This document shows, one piece after another, positions 1-9,230 of a stretch of DNA of 64,000 bases; the stretch's first letter is position 1, and every line of letters begins with the position of its first letter. The position numbers and the translations under genes were made by a program. A model generated the notes under the pieces. That model was not told the DNA's origin. It did no database searches and saw only the letters and a program-made list of their open reading frames with translations. Origin of the DNA: Muribaculaceae bacterium (GTDB lineage Bacteria > Bacteroidota > Bacteroidia > Bacteroidales > Muribaculaceae); contig JAFRRT010000002.1 in NCBI GenBank assembly GCA_017427945.1, positions 45,757-109,756 of the forward strand, given 5' to 3'.

Positions 1-460
1 TTGAAGAATTGCCATCATCGTCAATCAAATGCACATTCAAGCGAAGACCTATTCTCATCTGCATATCCGGGTGTGCCAATTTGAGTTGGCACACCGTATC
101 TACTTCATACTCTGAATCTAAATTGATTATTGCATTATGATTAATGGCGCGGATCAATGAGTTTTTCTTTTTAATTGGGCCATTAAATATTATATTCTCA
201 AAGCCCAATTTAATGGCAAGGTCTAATTCCATGTCTGAGACGACTTCAGCATAAACCCCCATTAATTTGGCGATTTCGCACAAACCTGGCACATAATTAG
301 TTTTGAAAGAATATCCCGCAATAATCTTTGGGTACCTCTTTTTAAAAGCATCCAAAAATGAAGACAGATTATTGCGATATCTATCGGGAAACATTAAATA
401 AAAGGGTGTTCCCCATTCGTCTTCGATACTTTTTATCAAGTTATGATTCTTCAGTTCCAT
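1..460 (-). CDS. PLP-dependent LysA/ornithine-decarboxylase-like protein (N-terminal part, cut by window edge)
   Basis: The reverse strand from the ATG at 460 stays open to the window edge, giving about 153 residues that begin MELKNHNLIKSIEDEWGTPF. The pattern is that of fold-III (alanine-racemase barrel) decarboxylases of the LysA/Orn/Arg group: an N-terminal GTPFYLM, then AGYSFKTN whose Lys would carry PLP, then AEVVSDMELDLA and IIFNGP. The start overlaps the last 20 nt of the sugar transferase gene, so it belongs to the same polysaccharide operon. Housekeeping LysA makes lysine. Here the context suggests an amino-acid or polyamine decoration of the polysaccharide, which is inference. The C-terminal domain is outside the window, so substrate class cannot be judged. 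Confidence 0.75.
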   Translation of the reverse strand, partial: MELKNHNLIKSIEDEWGTPFYLMFPDRYRNNLSSFLDAFKKRYPKIIAGYSFKTNYVPGLCEIAKLMGVYAEVVSDMELDLAIKLGFENIIFNGPIKKKNSLIRAINHNAIINLDSEYEVDTVCQLKLAHPDMQMRIGLRLNVHLIDDDGNSS

Positions 461-1097
461 CAAAATCACGCATTGTTGCTTGACCTTTTTCAGAAATTCC
501 ATCACGCATGAAAACTGACTTAATAGTCATGGTAATCACTTTCAAGTCAGTAATAAACGATAGATGATCGACATACCAAACATCTAGCTTGAATTTTTCG
601 CTCCATGAAAGAGAATTACGACCATGGCATTGCGCCCAACCAGTTATGCCTGGGCGCACCTCGTGTCGTCGTATTTGTTCTTGTGAGTAGCGAGGCAAAT
701 AATCCACCAATAATGGACGAGGACCAATAATGGCCATGTCCCCTTTAAGGACATTAATCAATTGTGGCAATTCATCTATGCTCGTTGACCTCACAAAACG
801 ACCTACTGAAGTCAATCGTTGGGCATCTGGCAATAGCTTTCCGTCCTCATCCCGCTCATCAGTCATTGTCTTAAACTTGATGATTTTAAAAATCTTACAG
901 TCCTTACCCGGTCTCTCCTGAATGAAAAATGCTCCTGCTCCTTTGTTAGCAAAATGCAACCATATAGTTACCACCAACAGTAAAGGAGCGAAACAAATCA
1001 ATGCAACAAGTGCCACACCAAAACCCAATGCCCGTTTGACATATTTTTGATATATGGATTTTGCAGGCTTTTCTCTGCCTCTTATCCCTCTGGCCAT
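441..1097 (-). CDS. Initiating sugar-phosphate transferase (PglC-like small phosphoglycosyl transferase)
   Basis: This 218-residue protein transfers a phospho-sugar from a nucleotide sugar to undecaprenyl phosphate and starts repeat-unit assembly at the inner leaflet. One hydrophobic segment (about 23-45) fits the re-entrant membrane helix of the monotopic PglC type; the four extra helices of WcaJ/WbaP enzymes are absent. Family motifs are ERPG (61-64), KFKTM (74-78), the Asp-Glu catalytic dyad in DELPQ (108-112), GPRPL (125-129) and RPGITGWAQ (148-156). The length fits the minimal catalytic core. It lies late in the operon, 24 nt after the acetyltransferase remnant and overlapping the LysA-like gene. 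The sugar donor cannot be read from the sequence. Confidence 0.93.
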   Translation of the reverse strand: MARGIRGREKPAKSIYQKYVKRALGFGVALVALICFAPLLLVVTIWLHFANKGAGAFFIQERPGKDCKIFKIIKFKTMTDERDEDGKLLPDAQRLTSVGRFVRSTSIDELPQLINVLKGDMAIIGPRPLLVDYLPRYSQEQIRRHEVRPGITGWAQCHGRNSLSWSEKFKLDVWYVDHLSFITDLKVITMTIKSVFMRDGISEKGQATMRDFDGTEES

Positions 1098-1121
1098 TTT
1101 AAAACATGTTTAAGACGAGTA

Positions 1122-1694
1122 TTAATCTTCTTTGACTGGATAGATAATATGCTTATCTGTTGGTGATTCATTCCGAGGAATAATTTTACCGGGATTACCT
1201 AAAACAACTGAATAATTTGGCACATCAAAATTCACAAAAGCACCTGGGGCGATAAGTACATGGTTGCCGATATGGACATTACCAACAACTATTCAATTTG
1301 CGCCCATATACACATTATCACCTATGACGGGAGTCCCAGCCCTTTTACCGCGATCATCGCCGACTAGGCAACCAGAACTGATACAAAAATTCTTGCCAAT
1401 AATAGCATCCGGATTCACAACTATGTGACCGAAATGAAGTATATACAAACCCTTTCCAATAATAGTTTTTACTGTGATTTGAATGTGAGTTATTAATCTT
1501 GTTAAATAGAAAAAAAACATCCAAAACGACCTGGCAACAATATTTCTTGACATTGAAGCATGTCGGAAGAAAAACGTAAAGGTAAAACCTGGCACCAAAA
1601 ACAAATACCTTAATCTAACCTTCAGAGATTTGTTTCGTTCTCCTTCATAACGATACAAATCACCCTGTAACACTTTATTAAATAAATAACCCAT
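1122..1694 (-). pseudogene. Left-handed beta-helix acetyltransferase (serine-acetyltransferase-like) with in-frame TGA
   Basis: The reading frame from the ATG at 1694 to the TAA at 1122-1124 encodes about 190 residues but is broken by a TGA at 1293-1295. Both sides remain in one frame. Before the stop it ends VIGDNVYMGAN, and after it continues IVVGNVHIGNHVLIAPG and then VVLGNPGKIIPR. These are typical hexapeptide repeats and the C-terminal tail of CysE-like and capsule O-acetyltransferases. A single base change explains the stop, so this is a fresh nonsense mutation, a readthrough site, or a sequence error. The intact enzyme would O- or N-acetylate a sugar of the polysaccharide using acetyl-CoA. 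The N-terminal 133 residues alone lack the end of the acetyl-CoA-binding helix. Confidence 0.85.
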
Positions 1695-1782
1695 TTTTCA
1701 ACACAGCCTATAGGTTCCTACTTTAAATAGTTTTTTTCTCAAACTAAGCAAAGTTAGTTAAAAGATTACAAATGCTACTGAA

Positions 1783-2574
1783 CTAATTATTATTCTGATG
1801 ATACCATTTATATACAAAATCGGGTATTAAATGTACTAGAATAGGACGCAAGGCAAACACTTGAACATACCACGGCAAATGAATCATTTTATAACCAATA
1901 TGTCTGACATATGCTTCATTCAAACGATTCTTAAAAGTCCTACGTTTATAAGCATTTTTATCATCACGCATTTTATATAATGGTTCGTTTAACATGTAAA
2001 GCTTATAACCAGCAGCAAATAATTTAAACCACAAATGGTAATCCTCAACCCGTAACAGTTTATCATCCACAGTATATCCACCTACTGTTTTTAGGGCAAT
2101 TGTCTTTATCATGCATGGTGCATGGTTAATTGGAGAACCATGGATAAAGTCAACTTTTTTTATCTCTCCTATGCCTTTATCAGTAATATAATCCCCATTT
2201 TCATCAAAATGTACCATTGAGCAACTGACAAGGGCATACTCGGGATGGGCATCCAGGAAATTGATTTCTCTTTCGAAACGCTCGGGCAAAGAGATGTCAT
2301 CGCCGTCCATGCGGGCAATGAATTCGGTATCGGCATGCTCCAGGCATCGGTTTAAAGTATAATTCAAACCCATATTACTCTCATTTCGCAATAGGATGAT
2401 GTTATCATGCGATTGAGCATATTTTTCGGCTACAGCATAAGTGTCATCGCTTGAGCCATCCTCACAAAGAATAATCTTAAAGTCCTGATAAGTCTGAGCA
2501 TATAATGAATCTAGTGCTTCAACAAGAGTTGAGGCACAATTATAAATACCCATCAGAACAGAAATCCTAGTCAT
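1783..2574 (-). CDS. Family 2 glycosyltransferase
   Basis: A GT-A fold, family 2 glycosyltransferase of 263 residues, acting on the cytoplasmic side to extend the lipid-linked repeat unit. The N-terminal block ISVLMGIYNCA starts the nucleotide-binding fold; EDGSSDD (about 38-44) and the metal-binding DGDD (about 90-93) follow. The frame is open further upstream to an ATG at 2628, which would add 18 residues and overlap the preceding gene; the ATG at 2574 places the first strand in the usual position and was preferred. The donor and acceptor sugars cannot be inferred. It lies inside the minus-strand polysaccharide operon. Confidence 0.92.
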   Translation of the reverse strand: MTRISVLMGIYNCASTLVEALDSLYAQTYQDFKIILCEDGSSDDTYAVAEKYAQSHDNIILLRNESNMGLNYTLNRCLEHADTEFIARMDGDDISLPERFEREINFLDAHPEYALVSCSMVHFDENGDYITDKGIGEIKKVDFIHGSPINHAPCMIKTIALKTVGGYTVDDKLLRVEDYHLWFKLFAAGYKLYMLNEPLYKMRDDKNAYKRRTFKNRLNEAYVRHIGYKMIHLPWYVQVFALRPILVHLIPDFVYKWYHQNNN

Positions 2575-2614
2575 ATAAAAACGAAAAAAGTCAATACCCT
2601 TTAAAAAACGATAA

Positions 2615-3661
2615 TTAATGATGAACAACTATTCGTCTCATCACTTGAAGTAAGAAGAATAAAGCATATGTGAGTCTATATTTTGCACAACCAAAAAACA
2701 CTTTCCAGTGCAACGGCAAATACTTCATTTCCAGCATACGGAAAGCCTCTTTGTATGACGGCTCTGAGATAATCTGCTTTAATCTTTTTACTTTCTGAAG
2801 AAATCCGCCTTTAGATGACACAACCCTGAGCCCTAAGCCGATGAGAGTCAAAGCCGTCCTATTTGACAACGATTGTGATAAGTAGTCAACATCGCTACAC
2901 ACTTGCCTCAAACGACGTTGAAGTTCAAGGGACTGTTGAAAGAATTCAGGTTTGAAATTCTTTGTTAAAGAAGCAGCATTCGATTTTCGATAATGATTAA
3001 AGCAATCCGGCAGCGCTATTGCTGACGAGCAAAACTTAAACACTTCAGCATTAAACAAGAGATCTTCAGTACCAATAATTTTTGTATCAACAAATCGAAT
3101 CTCGTGCTTCTTAATGATTGGCATCTTGTATAATTTTCCCCATGCAGTTGATATGGAGTCACATTGCTCAGGGTGACGAAGCAACTCACCGGTTAAACCG
3201 ATTAATCTCTGGTATAGTTCCACATATTCATCACCCTTGAAAAAAGATTTTTCCTTAAAGACGAATACCGGCTGTGAATAACCAACAAATTCCTTCTTAT
3301 AATTCCACAGGACAAGATCCACATCATTTTCTTGTGCGGCATGTAACGATGCTTTCACCGTTTCTATATCAACCCAATCATCGCTGTCTAGATAAAGCAA
3401 AAACTCTCCCGTGCAAAAAGATGTGCCAACATTACGGGCACCAGAAAGACCCTGATTCTCAATATCAATCACCTTAACTCTTTGGTCTTTTTGTTCATAT
3501 TCACGTAAGATGTCAATTGAATTGTCCGGTGATCCGTCATTCACACAAATAATTTCCAGATTAGTATACGATTGCCCAATTACGCTGTCCAAACATTGCC
3601 TTAGGTATTGCTCGACATTGTAAACCGGAATTACTATAGATACAAGAGGATTCTCTTTCAT
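2615..3661 (-). CDS. Family 2 glycosyltransferase
   Basis: A 348-residue GT2 enzyme. It shows the classical order SIVIPVYNVE at the N-terminus, NDGSPD (41-46), GLSGARN (71-77) and the metal-binding DSDDW (92-96), followed by about 250 residues of less conserved C-terminal region. This is the usual length for a capsule or O-antigen inverting glycosyltransferase. It probably adds one sugar to the undecaprenyl-linked repeat unit. It is transcribed between the EpsG-type polymerase gene and another GT2; the intergenic gap after the polymerase is about 50 nt. Confidence 0.93.
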   Translation of the reverse strand: MKENPLVSIVIPVYNVEQYLRQCLDSVIGQSYTNLEIICVNDGSPDNSIDILREYEQKDQRVKVIDIENQGLSGARNVGTSFCTGEFLLYLDSDDWVDIETVKASLHAAQENDVDLVLWNYKKEFVGYSQPVFVFKEKSFFKGDEYVELYQRLIGLTGELLRHPEQCDSISTAWGKLYKMPIIKKHEIRFVDTKIIGTEDLLFNAEVFKFCSSAIALPDCFNHYRKSNAASLTKNFKPEFFQQSLELQRRLRQVCSDVDYLSQSLSNRTALTLIGLGLRVVSSKGGFLQKVKRLKQIISEPSYKEAFRMLEMKYLPLHWKVFFGCAKYRLTYALFFLLQVMRRIVVHH

Positions 3662-3710
3662 TATTTCTGAAACTATATTCCTTTAAGCCAACAATCCAAT
3701 TAGGCTGTTA

Positions 3711-4898
3711 TCATTTTCTCCACCAGTATAACTGGAATCCCTTAAATCCAGTAGTACCAAAATAATAAATGAAGAACATGAAAAACTCAAAGCCAGAATA
3801 GAGGAAAAGTATAATGGCAGTACGGCGGTCCTGATCTTTCCAAAGATTCATACGAAGCAACGGATAAGCAATTACCAACGGATAAATAAACCAGGATAAA
3901 TAAGCAAATCGATTAGAAAAAGCAGCACGAATCACCATTAGCCAAAACGCATTGCATAAGAGATAACTGATAGCTATGACATTGTATGTCTTATCTCTAA
4001 ACTTGCGATAAATAGTCACATACCAAATCATGATGACAGGAAAAACGCTATACAACAGAAAGTCCCATCGGAAACCAGTTCTGCTAAAAGTAGATTCCAT
4101 CGTAGCTTGATCCGTACTGGTATATAATTCCATTCGGTCATCAAATCCAAGAGATGCGAAGAATTGCTCCATAAAAGGTCCAGCTACAAGAGAAATTCCG
4201 AAAGAAGCAATCCAGAACCGCATAGCAGTTTTAGTGTTTTTGATGGCGTATACCGAAGATAAAGAAGCTAAGATGGGTAGCATAGAACTGCGGTGAACTC
4301 CCATTGCCAAAAACATAAGAAGATATGCCAAAAACTGTTTTTTGTTGTCTCTATATGTCAATAAACTAATACCCACCATCAAAACACTACAAGCCAAGCC
4401 ATTACGAATACCATTCTCTCCAAATGAAACGAAGCTGAATGAGGTAATCATAAACATCATGGTCATTAACAAATTGTTGCGCGTTAATAACCAAGAACTT
4501 ACCAACATTCCAATGACATAAATAAACTCAACAAACAAGAAAAAAGAATGGACTGAATAATTATTTTTGCTAAAATAGGCAAACAAATCATTCCATAACC
4601 ATTCGTTTCCCAGCGAAGGCCATTGATATACATAATAAGGAGCGAACAACCTGTATGATTCGGCATACATTTTCATATCGACAAAATCTCGATAGATGGG
4701 ACGCAAGCCAAGGTAGTAGATAATCACAAATGATAGAATGACAGCAATCCCCTGACTAGCGTCATTGCCATCAGACCTGAGCAATTTCTGTTCACCTGAG
4801 CCAATGTAATAAATCACTAACGCCCAAGTTAAAATCAATAAAGCAAAGTACCAAACAGTATTATAATAATATGGAGCAACAAAAGTGATCGGACTCAT
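3711..4898 (-). CDS. EpsG-family polysaccharide polymerase (Wzy-like)
   Basis: A 395-residue integral membrane protein with roughly ten or more hydrophobic segments and a short polar start. The order of features fits the EpsG family: an early GLRPIYRDFVDMKMY segment after the second helix, a long periplasmic-type loop, then FGENGIRNGLACSVLM and GVHRSSMLP. The GIRN and HRS motifs recur in EpsG and related Wzy-like polymerases. Its expected role is to join lipid-linked repeat units on the periplasmic face after Wzx flips them. It is the only polymerase candidate in the operon, which supports this assignment. Polymerases diverge fast, so the linkage made cannot be predicted. Confidence 0.85.
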   Translation of the reverse strand: MSPITFVAPYYYNTVWYFALLILTWALVIYYIGSGEQKLLRSDGNDASQGIAVILSFVIIYYLGLRPIYRDFVDMKMYAESYRLFAPYYVYQWPSLGNEWLWNDLFAYFSKNNYSVHSFFLFVEFIYVIGMLVSSWLLTRNNLLMTMMFMITSFSFVSFGENGIRNGLACSVLMVGISLLTYRDNKKQFLAYLLMFLAMGVHRSSMLPILASLSSVYAIKNTKTAMRFWIASFGISLVAGPFMEQFFASLGFDDRMELYTSTDQATMESTFSRTGFRWDFLLYSVFPVIMIWYVTIYRKFRDKTYNVIAISYLLCNAFWLMVIRAAFSNRFAYLSWFIYPLVIAYPLLRMNLWKDQDRRTAIILFLYSGFEFFMFFIYYFGTTGFKGFQLYWWRK

Positions 4899-4964
4899 AT
4901 CGACTGTGGATTATATTGTCATATACCGACTAATATCATTTATCATTAATAATAAATCGGAACA

Positions 4965-5990
4965 TCAAACGCCAAAAACCTTATGGCAAGGCATACGTTT
5001 GATTACCTCATTAACCGGCACTAAAACCAATAGAATAATAATAAGCGTCACTATCGCCCTGAATGTCATGTTGAGAGAGTCAGAATTCTGGAACACGCCA
5101 AAATGAGCATATAGGAAACCACAAGCGACGATTACAATGCGCGAATGCCAAGAAAACAAAATCATCGTGTTTCTTCCCAGATAAGTGATATACTTTGAAT
5201 TAATCATTGACCCAATAGTAACTATCAACAAAATACCAGCTAATGCTGCAACAAATGTTAATACTTCATTGCCATACATGCCTATTGACATGTCAAGCGA
5301 CTGCATTGTCAGGACTATACATGCTTTTGCAGCGACCAAATTTATTATAAGGGACAGAAAAATGATTCCTAAACCATTAACGTGGGATCTCGCTTTTATT
5401 AGAATATCAAAAACTCTTTCATTATGCATAAACCGGTAACCCAAATGAAAGAAGAGCTGTGAAACTAAAGCAATATCAAGATTCCACGGAAGGCTTCCCC
5501 ACCCTATGCGGTAACGCACAAATCCAAACAAACACACAGCCACTGATACTATCGACACCGCATATTTCCATTGATGAAAACACCAGTCAATACAATAATA
5601 TATCAGTTGTGTTAAAAACAACGCTGCCAAGAACCATATGGTCCAATAATGCTCCTGAACAAGAAAAGAACGGAGCATCTCAAGATAAACGCCTAGTGGC
5701 TCATGATGCCATGCGTACACACAACAATAAAACAAAGCGATAACTGCCCCAAGGGTAAAATATGGAATTACTAGTCCCTTAAAGCGTCGCCAAGCAAATT
5801 GAGTAAAAGAATATTTCTCACATCCAGGATATAGCAAACCACTCAGGAAAAAGAACAAAGGCATATGAAAAGTATACACCCATGCCGAAGCATAGGGGAC
5901 ATTGAGGTGTCCGATAAAAACAGCAAGCAAACCTAAACCACGAGCCGTGTCAATCCAAGCGATTCGGCCGTTAGTTGTGTTCATAGTCAT
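4965..5990 (-). CDS. Acyltransferase-3 family membrane O-acyltransferase
   Basis: A 341-residue membrane protein of the acyltransferase-3 family. The N-terminus holds the family signature IAWIDTARGLGLLAVFIGH with the conserved His near residue 23, followed by FHMPLFFFLSG and about ten membrane segments. Such enzymes move acetyl or other acyl groups across or at the membrane and put them on surface glycans. Its start codon overlaps the stop of the upstream GT2 in an ATGA, a sign of translational coupling. With the nearby hexapeptide acetyltransferase broken, this may be the only working glycan acylation gene of the locus. Confidence 0.9.
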   Translation of the reverse strand: MTMNTTNGRIAWIDTARGLGLLAVFIGHLNVPYASAWVYTFHMPLFFFLSGLLYPGCEKYSFTQFAWRRFKGLVIPYFTLGAVIALFYCCVYAWHHEPLGVYLEMLRSFLVQEHYWTIWFLAALFLTQLIYYCIDWCFHQWKYAVSIVSVAVCLFGFVRYRIGWGSLPWNLDIALVSQLFFHLGYRFMHNERVFDILIKARSHVNGLGIIFLSLIINLVAAKACIVLTMQSLDMSIGMYGNEVLTFVAALAGILLIVTIGSMINSKYITYLGRNTMILFSWHSRIVIVACGFLYAHFGVFQNSDSLNMTFRAIVTLIIILLVLVPVNEVIKRMPCHKVFGV

Positions 5991-7012
5991 CTCGGCTTCT
6001 TCAATTTATGCCTAATAATACCAACGAGCAATCGGTAACAGTGAAACCGCAAACAATTTTTAACCAACCGCAATCGATTGTTCATGTCAGAAACATGAGC
6101 AAGAGAATAAACCTCATGAGCCACGTTATCTTCGCTCAAAAGTTCCGACAATTTTGTAACAATATTAGCTGATGACAAAGATTTGTCTTTACATAGGCTT
6201 ACTACCATCAAATCCATTAGATATACAGCCGAATTTGCATTCGCTCGTCTTTCAATACGAAAATGAGCACGCTTGGACTTCTCCAGATACAGTGCCTTAA
6301 CGTTTCTCCAAAACCCTTCTGCGTCAAAATCTGTTATCATGCTGGATGTCACTGACCCAGAATTGGCAAAATAGTTATAAATCACGGTATCATCAACAAC
6401 GATTCTTTCGCAATGTTGAATCATGTCGATATTAAGAACTTGATCCTCCCATGGTTTTAAATTCTCATTTAATGTAAATCCATTATAACATAAAATGCTC
6501 TTCCTGTAGATCTGCTTCCACATGAAACCATGCAAACGCTCGCGACCTTTTAAAAATCCAAAAGCCTGAGGCAAAATGCCATTGATAATAGCTTCTCCCT
6601 CATACGTTCCGTTTGTAAATGGTGGAAGGTTAAACTGAATGACTTCATCAAAATGAGTTTTATGGGCCGTAATATATAGGTCACAATCTTGCTCCTTTAT
6701 AATCTGAAAAGCCTTGTCATAACCACCCGGCTCCAAAAAATCATCGGAATCGCAAAAACCCACATACTCGCCATGGCACTCTCTTATGCCCAACATACGC
6801 GCTTTAATATAACCAATATTCTCTTTGAGGCAATACAAGAAGAAACGACTATCTTTTTTAGCGTATTCAGCACAAATTTCACCACAGCTATCAGGAGATC
6901 CATTATCAATCAAAAAGAACTCCAAGTCAGGACTTTTTAATGCCATCATTGAATCCAACAAGCGAGGGAGATACTTCTCGGCCTTATATATAGTTGTAAT
7001 AATGCTAATCAT
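5987..7012 (-). CDS. Family 2 glycosyltransferase
   Basis: A 341-residue GT2 enzyme with the start SIITTIYKAEKYL, IDNGSPD (35-41), ENIGYIKAR (64-72) and the metal-binding CDSDDF (87-92). The C-terminal half is helical and carries no recognisable extra domain. It should add one sugar of the repeat unit in the cytoplasm. Its stop overlaps the acyltransferase start by four bases, and the flippase gene lies 35 nt upstream, so all are in one transcript. Confidence 0.92.
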   Translation of the reverse strand: MISIITTIYKAEKYLPRLLDSMMALKSPDLEFFLIDNGSPDSCGEICAEYAKKDSRFFLYCLKENIGYIKARMLGIRECHGEYVGFCDSDDFLEPGGYDKAFQIIKEQDCDLYITAHKTHFDEVIQFNLPPFTNGTYEGEAIINGILPQAFGFLKGRERLHGFMWKQIYRKSILCYNGFTLNENLKPWEDQVLNIDMIQHCERIVVDDTVIYNYFANSGSVTSSMITDFDAEGFWRNVKALYLEKSKRAHFRIERRANANSAVYLMDLMVVSLCKDKSLSSANIVTKLSELLSEDNVAHEVYSLAHVSDMNNRLRLVKNCLRFHCYRLLVGIIRHKLKKPR

Positions 7013-7047
7013 ATTATTCCTTTCCGTTTTTAAGTGATTAACCTGAT

Positions 7048-8616
7048 TTATGAATCCCTTCTATTACGACTAACGATATGCAACTTTTTCATCAGAGCGG
7101 AACGTTCCTTAGCCGTTAACACTATAATTGTAGTTGCAACAAAACCAATTATGGTAAATATGATTGCAGCGATAATCAGTTTCGGCCAAGTATTCGCAAT
7201 AAAAACGAACCGCATCAGATAGCCGATCAAGCAAAGTATAACCGTACAATAGACCGATGGGCGCAAGGTCTCAAAAAAGATATACTTATTAAGGCCAAGA
7301 TATTTTGCAGAATAAGGAATCACAAACACCATGTTTTTTATAAAGCAGAAAACAACACTTACTCCAGCCACCGCATATACACCAAGGGTGGTGTACTTCA
7401 CCAATAACAATGTCACTACAATGATTAGTAAACCATTCATAATAGTGACCAAAGAATTCTCTTTGACCTTATTAACAACAGTGAAAACACTGAACAAAGG
7501 CTGCATGCCTGTGAAAAACACGCGACCAAATATGGTAATTGTCGATAAAATAAAAAGTATCCACGCGTCTTGTGTAGGCTGCCACAACTTGTAGAACTCT
7601 AAGCCATATACAAAGAGAAAAGCAAGCGGAATCGAGCAAACCACAGAAATCAATTTTGCAGACTGGGAGATTGTATGAACTATCTGTTTAGTGTCTGAAT
7701 GGGCGTAATCTATGATGAGCGAAGGGGTAAACACATGCGCAATCGTAAAATTCAGCGTCGAAATAAAACCTGGCATTACTTTAGCCACTGCTAAGATACC
7801 CATCGCCTTAGGACCTACAAATATATTAGCCACCAATAAATCCATCCCACTTGTTAAAATATTACCCATCGATGAAATGGTATTCCATATTCCGGAAGAA
7901 ATCAGTGTTTTTATCGATGACCACGAAAAATCCTTAATACGTGCCCTTAATTCCGGAAGAAGTTTGGATTTATATAACAGTTTAATGCCAGATCCCACAA
8001 AAGCGCCAATCAATGAAGCAACACCAACAAGGCTAACCGAGGCAGGCAACCAAGCAAAAAGAGCTAAAATCAACAACAACCTCAAAACAGATTGTAATGA
8101 CGAATTCAATGAATCCAAATACAATTTGTTCTTAATGTAAGGCGAAAGTGACCATGCGGCAGAAACAGTAAAGACTATCGTGGATAAGAAGAGAAGTGAG
8201 AATAAGAACTTAACATCAACAATCAGTTTGTCAGGAATAACAACCAAATACTCAAGGTAAAGTACACATGCAAGGCCAATAACAGCATAGGCAATCGCTA
8301 AAAATACATTCCCCCAAAACAGTGACGAATACAGGTTTGATACTTTTTCGTCATCATTCCGATACAAGGCCATCATGATGAAACGTCCGGCCATCGAGTT
8401 CAGTGCAGTACTCGCTACTGTAGCATAAGAGATAAAATTATTCGCGAGTGAAACAAATCCATTGGCTTCTACGCCAATTGTCTTAACTATATAGGGAGTA
8501 AGGAAAAATGAAATCAATGCACCTACCAGCATATTAATCACGCTGGCTGCAACATTTATTGCATGCTGTTTATTGCGAGAGAATTCGCTATTGATTAACT
8601 TATCGAGTATCGACAT
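7048..8616 (-). CDS. Wzx-type polysaccharide flippase (MOP superfamily)
   Basis: A 522-residue protein with about 12-14 hydrophobic segments, the size and layout of MOP-superfamily oligosaccharide flippases. The start resembles other Bacteroidales Wzx proteins: a short basic N-terminus, then a first helix ending in LTPYIVKTIGVEANG. It would move the undecaprenyl-diphosphate-linked repeat unit from the cytoplasmic to the periplasmic side for polymerisation. It sits between the nucleotide-sugar genes and the glycosyltransferase block. The alternative reading, a plain MATE drug exporter, is unlikely given the context. Confidence 0.88.
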   Translation of the reverse strand: MSILDKLINSEFSRNKQHAINVAASVINMLVGALISFFLTPYIVKTIGVEANGFVSLANNFISYATVASTALNSMAGRFIMMALYRNDDEKVSNLYSSLFWGNVFLAIAYAVIGLACVLYLEYLVVIPDKLIVDVKFLFSLLFLSTIVFTVSAAWSLSPYIKNKLYLDSLNSSLQSVLRLLLILALFAWLPASVSLVGVASLIGAFVGSGIKLLYKSKLLPELRARIKDFSWSSIKTLISSGIWNTISSMGNILTSGMDLLVANIFVGPKAMGILAVAKVMPGFISTLNFTIAHVFTPSLIIDYAHSDTKQIVHTISQSAKLISVVCSIPLAFLFVYGLEFYKLWQPTQDAWILFILSTITIFGRVFFTGMQPLFSVFTVVNKVKENSLVTIMNGLLIIVVTLLLVKYTTLGVYAVAGVSVVFCFIKNMVFVIPYSAKYLGLNKYIFFETLRPSVYCTVILCLIGYLMRFVFIANTWPKLIIAAIIFTIIGFVATTIIVLTAKERSALMKKLHIVSRNRRDS

Positions 8617-8648
8617 TTTGTTTTGGAGAGCCGATCTCTCTCAAACTA

Positions 8649-9221
8649 TCATTTGAGAATCAGCTTTGTGTAATCTTTGAAAGACATCAAATTACGGTCT
8701 TTGTCGCTGATTATGAGATTCTGCTCACCGCCGATTTCATCAAATGGCCAAACGATGCCTATGTCAGGGTCATTATACATGATACCCGAATCTCCCTCAC
8801 CATAGAAAATCTCGGCACACTTATAGCTGACAATGGAGTCTTCCAAAACCAAATAACCATGGCCAAAATACTGTGGAACAAGAAGTGAGTTCATATTCTC
8901 ACCCGTTAGATGGAAGCCTATCCACTTACCGTAAGTGGGCGATGACGGGCGGAGATCAACTATCACGTCATAGACATGACCACTTATGCACCTGACGAGC
9001 TTTGCCTGTTGTTTAACGAGCTGGAAATGAGTTGCACGGATGACGCCCCGTTTTGAAATGGTATAAAAGACTTCCTTTAAATCATGATCAATTCCATTGG
9101 CTTTAAACGTGTCAATGTTGTAGTCCTTAACAAAACCGCCACGTTCATCGGTGGCGCAGAAAGGCTTAATCAAATAAGCGCCTTCCAGTTCCAATTCCTG
9201 GAAATCAAACTTCTGTATCAT
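8649..9221 (-). CDS. RmlC-type nucleotide-sugar 3,5-epimerase
   Basis: A 190-residue cupin of the dTDP-4-dehydrorhamnose 3,5-epimerase family. The family start appears as AYLIKPFCATDERGGFVKDY, the catalytic His lies in RATHFQ (His65), GHGYLVLED follows, and SYKC with Tyr133 and NDPDIGIVWP complete the active-site set. Normal RmlC acts on dTDP-4-keto-6-deoxyglucose. No rmlA, rmlB or rmlD is present here, and the neighbours are rfbF and rfbG, so the substrate may be the CDP-linked 4-keto-6-deoxy sugar. That substrate switch is inference. It starts 9 nt after the end of the SDR gene. Confidence 0.85.
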   Translation of the reverse strand: MIQKFDFQELELEGAYLIKPFCATDERGGFVKDYNIDTFKANGIDHDLKEVFYTISKRGVIRATHFQLVKQQAKLVRCISGHVYDVIVDLRPSSPTYGKWIGFHLTGENMNSLLVPQYFGHGYLVLEDSIVSYKCAEIFYGEGDSGIMYNDPDIGIVWPFDEIGGEQNLIISDKDRNLMSFKDYTKLILK

Positions 9222-9230
9222 AGTGTGCGT

